This document shows positions 33,549 through 42,823 of a stretch of DNA of 64,000 nt, in pieces; positions within the stretch are counted from its first letter, which is position 1; every line of letters begins with the position of its first letter. This stretch comes from UBA6623 sp965248235. GTDB lineage: Bacteria; Acidobacteriota; Terriglobia; Bryobacterales; UBA6623. A program made the translations under genes and the position numbers. Location: contig CBDFIU010000003.1 of the NCBI GenBank assembly GCA_965248235.1, forward strand, positions 496,001 to 560,000, read 5' to 3'. The notes beneath the pieces were generated by a model that was not told the origin of the DNA, made no database searches, and saw only the letters and a list, made by a program, of their open reading frames with translations.

Positions 33549-35615
33549 ATGGCCTATCCCGCTACCACCGAAGCCCCCGTCACACTCGACACCCTGCTTA
33601 CCGGGTTGGAAGAAATCACACCGATCATCGAAAAGCATCGCGACGAGGCGGAAGAGAACGGCCGGTTGAGCGATCCGGTCGTCGAGGCGCTGAAAGAAGC
33701 CGCGTTCCTGCGTCTCTACGTCCCGCGTTTCTACGGCGGTTTAGAAATCGACCCGATCACTTCCTTTCGCCTCACCGAGCGCATTTCGTGACTCGACGCC
33801 TCGGTCGGATGGCTGATCGCCAACGGGAATGCGCTGGCCTATATCACTTCTCACCTGTCAGAGGCCGGCACCGATGCGATCTTCGGAAGCAACCCCAACG
33901 CAGCCGTCTGCGGATCGCTCAACAGCATGGGGAAGGCGATACCCGAAGGCGGCGCATATCGGTTTTCGTCGCAAGCTCCATTCAACAGCGGGTGCAGTTT
34001 CTCGGATTGGTGCATGATGCAAGGCCAAGTCCACCGCGACGACGCACCGAACGACGCTGAACCCGAGATCATCGCGTTATTTTGCCCGATGAAGGACGTG
34101 GAGATCATCGACAACTGGGATGTCATTGGAATGCGCGCCACCGCGAGCAACGACGTGCGGGTGAAAGACGCATTGGTGTCCGGAACGGCGCTCAAGAAGA
34201 TATCGGTGCGAGGCGGCGTCCCGACCACAATTTGCGAGACGCCTGATCTCGTGGCGGGTGCGGCCTGGAGCCCGGACGGAGGTTATATTTTTTTCAGCAT
34301 GGGCTCTCCGCCACGACTCTTGCGGGCGCCCGCTTCCGGAGGGCCGCCCGAACCTGTGACGGGACTCAATTTACCGGATGGGCAATACCAGGGACACTGG
34401 TTTCCCAGCTTCCTGCCGTCCGAGCGAGGCGGACTCAAGTTGCTGTTCGGCGAAGGGGACGCGTCTCGCCGGGAAATTGTCTTGTTTGATCTCGAGAGCC
34501 GGCAAAAGCAGGTGCTCGGCAAGGGTGCGTTCGCGGTCTTTTCTCCGACCGGGCATGTGCTTTACCAGTCCGGTCCGCGAGAAGGAACTCTGTGGGCGCT
34601 GCCGTTTTCAGCGGAGTCTCTCGAAGCGACGGGAGAGGCCTTCGCGATCGCGCCGCGCGGCCGGACCCCCAGCGCATCCAACGACGGGACGCTGGTCCAC
34701 GTCTCCTCGGGGCCGGTGCCGGACCAATTGGTTTTGCTTGATCGGAAGGGCGAAAGGGTCCAAACCATCGGCAGACCGCAGGTGGCCATAGGCAACCCCG
34801 AATTGTCCCCCGACGGCCGGCTTGCCGGCGCCCGCGCTTGGGACACCGAAACCGAGGACTCCGATATTTGGGTGCATGGGGTTACTCGCGATACCAAGAG
34901 TCGCGTGACCTTCGAACCCGGCGACGCAGGGGCTTTGGCATGGTCGCCTACCGGGAAGCAGATTGCGTACCAAAAACGGCCCTCTGGAATTTTTGACTTC
35001 TTCTTGAAATCCGCCGACGGTTCCGGGCAACCCAAACCGATGTTTATCACGGATCGGAATAAATACCTAAGCGATTGGCCGGCGACAAGCGGACAGATTC
35101 TTTATTGGCATTTCGACGAGGAAACCGGCGGGGACATCTGGTACCTCGAGCGGGACGAGCAAAGCGGCGAGTATCGAGAGGCGCCGTTCTTGCGAGAGCC
35201 TTTCGACCAAACGGTTGCCAAACTATCGCCCGACGGGCGGTTCATTAGCTACTGCTCGAACGACTCGGGGCGAGACGAGGTGTATGTCCGGCCGTTTCCC
35301 AACGGAGGCAGCCGTGTGCAAATCTCGACCGACCGCGGGACGCAGCCGCGCTGGAGCCGGGACCGTAAGGAACTGTTCTATGTCGAGGGTGACACCCTGA
35401 TGGCTGTCCCGGTCAATACGCGGTCCGCGTTTTCGTTTGGAACCCCGAAACGACTTTTTCAAAAGCGATATTTGCGTGATCGCCTCCCGTTTCAAAAGTA
35501 CGACGTAACCTCTGACGGCAAGTATTTTGTGGTGGTCGAGCCGGTTGAGGACGGGCCGCCGCGGAAAATCCACCTGGTTGAGAATTGGTTCGAAGCGTTT
35601 CGGGGGGACGAGTGA
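33549..35615 (+). pseudogene. Chimera: acyl-CoA dehydrogenase/flavin monooxygenase N-half fused to a kinase-type beta-propeller
   Basis: The first part (33549 to about 34170) is an HsaA-like flavin-dependent monooxygenase or acyl-CoA dehydrogenase: ALKEAAFLRLYVPRFYGGLE, LDASVGWLIANGNALAYITS, and WDVIGMRATASNDVRVKDAL. It is interrupted by one in-frame TGA at 33789 where CGA (Arg) is expected, and it lacks the C-terminal helical domain. At about 34180 the frame passes without a break into ALKKISVRGGVPTTIC and a PD40/TolB-like propeller (VAGAAWSPDGGYIFFSMGS, ALAWSPTGKQIAYQKRP, QPRWSRDRKELFYV). That is the usual C-terminus of acidobacterial Ser/Thr kinases; the kinase domain and membrane helix are absent. 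A deletion joining two genes plus a nonsense mutation explains it. Confidence 0.82.
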
Positions 35616-35653
35616 CGACTGGGATGGCCTGGAGAAGACCCTCACGGGAGACA

Positions 35654-35697
35654 TGTCGGCAGGAATGCCGACACGGCACGCACGAATGCGTGCGCCA
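35654..35697 (-). repeat. Twin-hairpin repeat, family R2
   Basis: There are two adjacent perfect hairpins, TGTCGGCA/TGCCGACA (loop GGAA) and GCACGCA/TGCGTGC (loop CGAA), between convergent genes. It could also serve as a two-way transcription stop. It is the inverted counterpart of 31942-31987. Confidence 0.7.
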
Positions 35698-35730
35698 CGT
35701 CGGCGACCCTCCTGGGCAAAAACGCGGTCG

Positions 35731-36573
<843 letters not shown>

Positions 36574-36759
36574 GAGAGTCAGTGTACGCCGCCCGGTATT
36601 TTTCCGCTCGCCGGGGATAACCTTCTTGGGAAAAGATCGTCTTAGAAAATAGCGGCGGATGTGATGCGTCCTTGTCGCCAAGGTGTTGTTTTACAAACTC
36701 TTAACAGTTTGGTGGCGGAGTGGTTGGAAGGCCGCTTAGGATAGGGAAAAGGTGACGGC

Positions 36760-38181
36760 ATGAAATCGCAACAGCCGCTGGGACCACAAGTCAGCTTCGC
36801 GGCCGGCTTGCCCGCCGAACCACACTACCCCGCTCCCGGGGGACCGCGGCCATTGGGAGATCCGGGACCCGGGGAACAGGGATCGAGGATTTCACGCAGT
36901 TGGTTGGTGATTCCCTTTCTGATCGGCGCGCTGGGCGGTTATATGCTTTACCGTCAACAGGAGCGGCAAATGCCCGCGACCGCGGCGGGGCCGGTTCCCA
37001 TCTTTGCGGTCACGCGCGGTGAGATGACGCGCAAGCTGCGGGTGGGCGGCACGATTGCGGCGCGGCGCTCTTCGGCGGTGGTGGCACCTCGGCTGCAAGG
37101 TCGGCCGGGGGGAGGAAGTCGCTTTCGCCTCACTCTTTTGACCATGGCCGAGCCCGGGTCCAGCGTCGAAAAAGGCGACGTCGTGGCGGAATTCGATCGC
37201 CAATCGCAGCAGCGGACCATCGATGACCGACACGCCGAGGTCGTTCAGGCGCAGGCTCGGATTGACAAGAACGCCGCCGAGTTGGCTATCGCGATGGAGA
37301 CGACCAGACAGCAACTCCGCTCGGCGCGCGCCGAGTGGGATAAATCGATGCTCGATCTGCGGACGGGCGAAGTGCGCTCTCGCATCGAAGCCGAGATCTT
37401 AAAACTAAACGTCGAGGAGACGGAAGCCGCTTACCGGCAGTTGCAAAAGGAAGTCAAGTTACTCGAAACCGCGCACGCCGCCAAGCACCGCGCCCTCGAA
37501 ATCGAGCGCGATCAAAAGAAGATCGACGAACAGCGAGCCCGCATCAACACGGAAAAGATGGTGCTGCGCGCCGGCATTTCCGGCATGGTCGTGATGCAGA
37601 CGCTCTTTCGCGGGGGAGGTCAATTCTCGCAAGTGCAGGAAGGCGACGAGGTGAATTCCGGGGCGTTCTTCATGCAAATCGTGGATACGTCGTCGATGAT
37701 TCTCAATGGGCAGTTGAATCAAGTCGACAGCCAAGGCGTGCGGGCCGGGCAGCGCGTCGAGATTCGGCTGGACGCTTATCCCGATCAAGTTTGGCCCGGG
37801 CGCGTGACGGCGGTGGGCGCGATCGCCGGCGCAAGCGGCGGCGGGATGCGGGGGCCGCGCTCGATGACGCGTGCCGAGTATGTTCGCAGCGTCCCGGTGA
37901 CGTTTGTGATTGAAACGCAGGCGGCCGAGATTATTCCCGATTTATCGGGGAGCGCGGATATTTTGTTGGAAGCGCACAGTGATGTTGTGACGGTGCCGCG
38001 GGAGGCGGTGCATTGGGACGGCGCGGGTGAAGAGATTGTATTTGTTCGCAAACCGGGGGGTCGCGATTTCGAAGCTCGTGGGATTGAAACCGGCGCCCAA
38101 GATAATGTCACGACGGTTGTCACGGCGGGGCTTGACGCGGGAGAGGAAGTTGCTTTGCGCAGGCCGCCGGTGAAGCTGTAG
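36760..38181 (+). CDS. HlyD/MacA-type periplasmic adaptor protein 1
   Basis: This 473-residue membrane-fusion protein starts with a Pro/Gly-rich cytosolic leader of about 45 residues, then one transmembrane helix (SWLVIPFLIGALGGYMLYRQ). A lipoyl/biotinyl-like half follows (GPVPIFAVTRGEMTRKLRVG), then a long coiled-coil hairpin (about residues 130-260) and the beta-barrel part (IVDTSSMILNGQLNQVDSQG, GQRVEIRLDAYPDQVWPGRV). Adaptors connect an inner-membrane pump to a TolC channel. It opens a rightward cluster adaptor-adaptor-adaptor-permease-TolC (36760-44467) spaced by 0-70 bp, so it is very likely one operon. Confidence 0.87.
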   Translation: MKSQQPLGPQVSFAAGLPAEPHYPAPGGPRPLGDPGPGEQGSRISRSWLVIPFLIGALGGYMLYRQQERQMPATAAGPVPIFAVTRGEMTRKLRVGGTIAARRSSAVVAPRLQGRPGGGSRFRLTLLTMAEPGSSVEKGDVVAEFDRQSQQRTIDDRHAEVVQAQARIDKNAAELAIAMETTRQQLRSARAEWDKSMLDLRTGEVRSRIEAEILKLNVEETEAAYRQLQKEVKLLETAHAAKHRALEIERDQKKIDEQRARINTEKMVLRAGISGMVVMQTLFRGGGQFSQVQEGDEVNSGAFFMQIVDTSSMILNGQLNQVDSQGVRAGQRVEIRLDAYPDQVWPGRVTAVGAIAGASGGGMRGPRSMTRAEYVRSVPVTFVIETQAAEIIPDLSGSADILLEAHSDVVTVPREAVHWDGAGEEIVFVRKPGGRDFEARGIETGAQDNVTTVVTAGLDAGEEVALRRPPVKL

Positions 38182-38222
38182 TCAAGCGAAGCGCCGCGCG
38201 TGGCCGCTAGGTAGGAGTAGAG

Positions 38223-39482
38223 ATGCCGATTGGAGGCCGTAAATCTCGTCTCATCGTTTGGTGCGGCATCGTGCTCGCCGGGGCGGCGTGTTCGTACGCG
38301 GCCTTGCATTTCTACACGCCTCCGGGGCCGCCGGTGCCGACGGCGCGGGTCGAACGGCGCGACTTTCTGACCACGGTGCGGGCGCGAGGTGAGCTGAAGA
38401 GCACGCAGTCGGTTCTGATCAACGCGCCGCGGACGCCGAATCTGACGATTGTCCGCTTGGCGGAGAATGGTCGCCCTATTAAACAAGGCGAAATCGTTGT
38501 GGCTTTTGACGCGGCTTCGCAGGAAGACACGTACACCCAGCAAGACACCGAGGTGCGGCAGATCAACAGCGAAATCGTCCAAGCCGAGGCGCAACACTCG
38601 ATCGCCGACGAGCAGAACGCGATGGCGCTGATGCAGGCGGAATACAATCTCGAGCGCGCCAAGCTGGAAGCGGGGAAGCAGGAGATTCTTTCCGAGCTCG
38701 AAGGTTTAAAGAATTGGATCAACGTCAAGGTCAGCGACGGCGAGCTGGCCAAGGCCAAGACCAATGCCGACGCGACCGATCTTTCGCAACAGGCCGATCT
38801 GGCGCGCATCGGCGAGCGTAAGGATAAGGCCGTCCGCGACCTGGACCGCACGAAACGGTACCTGGGCAGCATGGTGATTCGCGCGCCGCGTGACGGAATT
38901 GTGCATGTTCTGCAAAACTTTCGCGCGGGCGGAAGTTGGGGACAGACGCGGCCGCCGTTCCAAGAGGGCGACACGGTGTGGACGGGCGCGGCGATTGCGG
39001 AGGTGCCGGACTTGGAGTCATTGCGCGTCGAATTTCGAATTGAAGAAATCGATCGCGGCCGGATTCGCTTAGGACAGCCGGCTCGCATTCGCGTTGACGC
39101 GGTTCCCGATGTCGAGTTGACCGGAAAGATGGATTGGGTCAGCCCGATCGCGACGTTGATCTTTCGGCGTTTTCCGCCGGATAAGAATTTCCCGGCGCGG
39201 TGCTCGTTTGACGTGGTGGACGAGCGGCTGCGGCCGGGTATGAGCGCCGGCGTGGAGATTGAGGTAGAGCGGCGTCCCGGAGTGTTGGTGTTGCCGGCGA
39301 AAGCGGGTTTTCAGATCGACGGCCGGCCAACGGTTTTTCTGCTTCGGGGTAACCATTATGAGCGCCGGACGATTGAGGTCGCGGCGCGGAGCGCGACGGA
39401 GATTGTGGTGAGCGCGGGGTTGGAAGAGGGTGATGTGGTGGCGCTGGAGAATCCGGAGACGGCGGCGAGGAAGCGGTCGTGA
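38223..39482 (+). CDS. HlyD/MacA-type periplasmic adaptor protein 2
   Basis: This 419-residue adaptor has an N-terminal membrane anchor (LIVWCGIVLAGAACSYAALH), lipoyl half (TARVERRDFLTTVRARGELK), coiled-coil hairpin (about residues 100-215) and barrel domain (VEFRIEEIDRGRIRLGQPAR, RIRVDAVPDVELTGKMDWVS). It ends with the membrane-proximal domain (GVLVLPAKAGFQIDGRPTVF). It is only moderately similar to its neighbours, so the three adaptors are not a recent tandem duplication. It lies 41 bp after adaptor 1. Confidence 0.87.
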   Translation: MPIGGRKSRLIVWCGIVLAGAACSYAALHFYTPPGPPVPTARVERRDFLTTVRARGELKSTQSVLINAPRTPNLTIVRLAENGRPIKQGEIVVAFDAASQEDTYTQQDTEVRQINSEIVQAEAQHSIADEQNAMALMQAEYNLERAKLEAGKQEILSELEGLKNWINVKVSDGELAKAKTNADATDLSQQADLARIGERKDKAVRDLDRTKRYLGSMVIRAPRDGIVHVLQNFRAGGSWGQTRPPFQEGDTVWTGAAIAEVPDLESLRVEFRIEEIDRGRIRLGQPARIRVDAVPDVELTGKMDWVSPIATLIFRRFPPDKNFPARCSFDVVDERLRPGMSAGVEIEVERRPGVLVLPAKAGFQIDGRPTVFLLRGNHYERRTIEVAARSATEIVVSAGLEEGDVVALENPETAARKRS

Positions 39483-39550
39483 GGGGCGGGGAGATGGGAC
39501 CGACCAGAGTGTCGGTCGCTGCCGGTTGAGCGGATAGAGAGATAACCGCG

Positions 39551-41500
39551 ATGCCGCGTTGGAATATGAAAAAGGTGGTTGGCCGGGTTGTGATTTTGGT
39601 CGCCTTGGGCGGTGTTGTGGCGGCGGGCTTTTACCTGGCGCGGCAAATTCCCCGGTCCGGCAATGACTTTGTCTTGACTCCCGTGCGCCGGGGTGATCTG
39701 GTTGTCAAAACGCATTTTCGCGGCGAGTTGCGGGCGGTGCGATCGCTTCCCTTGGCGGCGCCGAACCTCGGCTCGGTGACACAAATTACGAAGCTCGCGC
39801 CGAGCGGCGCGCTCGCGTCGGTGGGCGATTTGATCTTTGAGCTCGATGATTCCGAGCGACGAGCCACTCTCGAAGACGCCGAGCTTGAAGTCGAACGCGT
39901 CGGCGAGTTGCTGAAAGAAGCCGAGACGGATCTGGAGATCCGCAAGAGCCAGGATGAGGTTGAGCTGCTCAAGGCGCGTTTCGCGGTCAAGAGCGCGGAG
40001 CTCGAGGTCCAAAAGAACGAGTTGATATCCGCCATCGACGCGCGCAAGAACATTCTCACGTTGGAGGAATCGAAACGCCGCGAGCGGAAGCTCGGGCAGG
40101 ATATTCAATCGCGCCTGCAACAGCGAGAAGCGGAGTTGGCCGTCTTGGGGGAGCAGTCGCGCAAGGCGCGCCTCGACGCCGAACGCGAGCGACGGCGCAT
40201 CAACCAATCGCGCGTACTTTCGCCGATGTCGGGGTTGGTGTCGATCCAACAAAACCGCGCCGGCGGCCGGGGAGGATTCGGGCAAACGATGCCGGACGTT
40301 CAAGAGGGAGACCAAATTCCCCCAGGCATGGAAGTGGTCAAGATTCTCGATCTATCCGAGATGGAGTTGCTCGCCAAGGTCGAGGAGATTGAGCGATCGA
40401 ATCTGCACGAGGGCCAGGAAGCGGTGATTCTGCTCGACGCCCTGCCGGGGAAGATGGTGCGGGCGCGGGTTCGGCGGCTGGGGAATACGGCCTCGGCTAA
40501 TGTGTTTCGCGGTGAGGCGACCAAGAAATTTGATTGTGTGCTCTCGATCGACATGGCGCAGTTGCTGAGGCACGTCGGCGCGACACCGCGGCAGATTACG
40601 CGCATCATGACGAAGGCCGAGGAGAGGGCGCCGGCGGCGGCTGGTGGAAGCCCGGCGGCATCCTCCGCCGAAGCCGAGGCGGGCGCGAGAGCGGGCGGCG
40701 GGCGATCGGGCGGCCCGCGGGGGCAGGCCGGCGGGGGGCCGGGCGGACGCGGCGGCGCGGGATTTTCCGACGAGCAGCGGCAGCAGGCGCGGCGGATGTT
40801 TCAGCAGGCGCTGGGCGGACGCAATATTCAATCGATGAGCCGGGAAGAACGTCAAAAGATCTTCCAACAGATGCGGCAAAGAATGGGCGGCGCGGGAGGC
40901 CCGGGCGCCGGCGGCTCGGGAGGACGTGGGGGCTTTGGCGGGCCCGGGGGTGGAGGCGCCGGCCGATCGAGAGCGGGCGGCTTTAGCGGCGCCGGGGGCG
41001 CGGGCTTCCGAGGAGGGGCGCCTGGATCGGCCTCCACGTCGGGGCTTTCGCTTTCGCGTCCGGGCGGCCAACGGTTCAGCGCCGAACAGAGAAATGCCGC
41101 GCAACTGCCCGAGCCGCCCAGACCGGGTTCCGATGTAGACGTGTTGTTGCGGCCCGGCCTGCTCGCCGACGCGGAAATCATAGTCGACCGTATCGAAGAC
41201 ACCCTCTATGTTCCCTACCACGGAGTTTTCGAAGTCGAGGAGAATTCGGTGCTCTATGTGTGGGACGGTTCGCGCCTCGAAGCTCGCCGCGTCGAGTTGG
41301 GCAAGCGGTCCGAATCGCGGATCGCCGTATTGAGCGGCGTCGAGGAGGGCGACCTGATCGCGCTCGAACCGCCCGACGCCGGCGATCGCCGAGGGCGGCA
41401 AAAGAAGTCGGCCGAGCGTAAGACGGCGCGGCCCTCTTTTCCGGGAGGCGGGTCGCCGGGCAGCGGAGCGGGCGGCGGCGGCCGCGGGAGGCCTCGCTAG
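39551..41500 (+). CDS. HlyD/MacA-type periplasmic adaptor protein 3 with a glycine-rich insertion
   Basis: This 649-residue adaptor has a membrane helix (VVGRVVILVALGGVVAAGFY), lipoyl half, coiled coils (residues 105-215) and barrel (MELLAKVEEIERSNLHEGQE). It differs from its neighbours by an insertion of about 165 residues (about 355-520) that is extremely rich in Gly, Ala, Arg and Ser. In its middle is a helical piece with an RQQARRMFQQALGGRN motif; the insertion ends near SLSRPGGQRFSAEQR. The family fold then resumes (VDVLLRPGLLADAEIIVDRI, YVPYHGVFEVEENSVLYVW). A second Gly-rich tail ends the protein. The stop is directly followed by the GTG of the permease gene. Confidence 0.87.
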   Translation: MPRWNMKKVVGRVVILVALGGVVAAGFYLARQIPRSGNDFVLTPVRRGDLVVKTHFRGELRAVRSLPLAAPNLGSVTQITKLAPSGALASVGDLIFELDDSERRATLEDAELEVERVGELLKEAETDLEIRKSQDEVELLKARFAVKSAELEVQKNELISAIDARKNILTLEESKRRERKLGQDIQSRLQQREAELAVLGEQSRKARLDAERERRRINQSRVLSPMSGLVSIQQNRAGGRGGFGQTMPDVQEGDQIPPGMEVVKILDLSEMELLAKVEEIERSNLHEGQEAVILLDALPGKMVRARVRRLGNTASANVFRGEATKKFDCVLSIDMAQLLRHVGATPRQITRIMTKAEERAPAAAGGSPAASSAEAEAGARAGGGRSGGPRGQAGGGPGGRGGAGFSDEQRQQARRMFQQALGGRNIQSMSREERQKIFQQMRQRMGGAGGPGAGGSGGRGGFGGPGGGGAGRSRAGGFSGAGGAGFRGGAPGSASTSGLSLSRPGGQRFSAEQRNAAQLPEPPRPGSDVDVLLRPGLLADAEIIVDRIEDTLYVPYHGVFEVEENSVLYVWDGSRLEARRVELGKRSESRIAVLSGVEEGDLIALEPPDAGDRRGRQKKSAERKTARPSFPGGGSPGSGAGGGGRGRPR

Positions 41501-42760
41501 GTGGCCACGCATATCGCCGATGTGGCGCCCGAGCTTTGGATGGGCCTCGGGAGCCTGCTGGCCCACAAGCTGCGCTCGTTGCTGACGATGCTCGGCATGA
41601 TTTTCGGCGTGGGGGCGGTGGTCGCCATGCTCTCGATCACCGCCGGCGCGCAGCAGGAGATGATTCGCTACATCGACCTGCTTGGCGTCAACAATATCAT
41701 CGTTGAATCGCGCGAGGCCGTCGATCGCGATTCGCTGCTGGCGGCGCGCGAACTTTCTCCGGGGCTGACGTTTCGGGACTTTCGAGCGCTGCGCGACAAC
41801 ACGCCGAACATCGCCGCGATGTCGCCGCGGAAGACTTTCCGGCCGCAAAGCATTCTGCCGCGCACCGACCAAGAAATGCCTACGCTGATCGGCGTGCAAC
41901 CGAACTACATCGAGATTTATAACGTCGCTTTGCTGGAAGGCCGTTTTTTCACGGAAGAAGAAAATCTGCGCTCGGCGCCGGTCTGCGTGCTTGGCGAAAG
42001 GGCCAAGGTGAATTTGCTCGGCTATGGCTCGGCGGTTGGCAAGTATGTGAAGGTCAACGAGGTTTGGCTGCAAGTGATTGGCGTGATGTCGCCGCAGGCG
42101 ACGGCGGAGTCGCAAGTCGAGGGGCTCGAGACCGACGACCGCAACAATCTCATCGTGAGCCCGATGAATTCGGCGATGCGTCGATTTCAAGACAGCAATA
42201 GTTATCTCAAGGATGAAATCGACGGCATCTTCGTGCGCGTTCGCAATGACGCCGACCCGATTGAAACGGCGGAAATCGTTCGCGCCATTCTGACGGCGAC
42301 GCATAATGACGCCGGGGATTTTTCGGTGCTCGTGCCGGCCGGTTTGTTGGCGCAGCGCGAGCAACAGCAGTTCATTTTTGAAGTGGTGATGATTTGCATC
42401 GCGGGTATTTCGTTGCTCGTGGGCGGCATCGGTATCATGAACATCATGCTGGCGACGGTTTTGGAACGAACCCGCGAAATCGGCATTCGCCGGGCTATCG
42501 GCGCGCGGCAACGCGATATCGTGCGGCAGTTTTTGATCGAGGCCGTATTGATTTCGATTGTCGGCGGATTGATCGGCATCGCGGCCGGGTTTGGGGGATC
42601 GCAAGTGATCTCGGCGATTGCCGGATGGTCGACGGTGGTGACGGCGGCTTCGATTTTCGTGGCCTTCGGCGTATCGGTGTTTATCGGGTTGCTGTTTGGG
42701 ATTTATCCGGCGGTGCAAGCCGCGAAGCTGGATCCGATTGAGGCGATTCGGTATGAGTAG
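41501..42760 (+). CDS. MacB/FtsX-type ABC transporter permease
   Basis: This 419-residue type VII ABC permease has a first transmembrane helix (LLTMLGMIFGVGAVVAMLSI), a large periplasmic domain (about residues 55-280), and three C-terminal helices (VVMICIAGISLLVGGIGIMN, ISIVGGLIGIAAGFGGSQVI, AFGVSVFIGLLFGIYPAVQA). The coupling segment is ATVLERTREIGIRRAIGARQ, and the protein ends AAKLDPIEAIRYE. Full MacB carries its own N-terminal ATPase, which is absent here and not present as a neighbour gene. The gene starts with GTG right after the adaptor-3 stop. It should work with adaptors 36760-41500 and TolC at 42824. Confidence 0.9.
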   Translation: MATHIADVAPELWMGLGSLLAHKLRSLLTMLGMIFGVGAVVAMLSITAGAQQEMIRYIDLLGVNNIIVESREAVDRDSLLAARELSPGLTFRDFRALRDNTPNIAAMSPRKTFRPQSILPRTDQEMPTLIGVQPNYIEIYNVALLEGRFFTEEENLRSAPVCVLGERAKVNLLGYGSAVGKYVKVNEVWLQVIGVMSPQATAESQVEGLETDDRNNLIVSPMNSAMRRFQDSNSYLKDEIDGIFVRVRNDADPIETAEIVRAILTATHNDAGDFSVLVPAGLLAQREQQQFIFEVVMICIAGISLLVGGIGIMNIMLATVLERTREIGIRRAIGARQRDIVRQFLIEAVLISIVGGLIGIAAGFGGSQVISAIAGWSTVVTAASIFVAFGVSVFIGLLFGIYPAVQAAKLDPIEAIRYE

Positions 42761-42823
42761 CGGGGGAAGAGGGCAGGCCTGGAGACCTGCCCCATGGGTT
42801 CGGCGGCTTAAGGAAACGACTGC

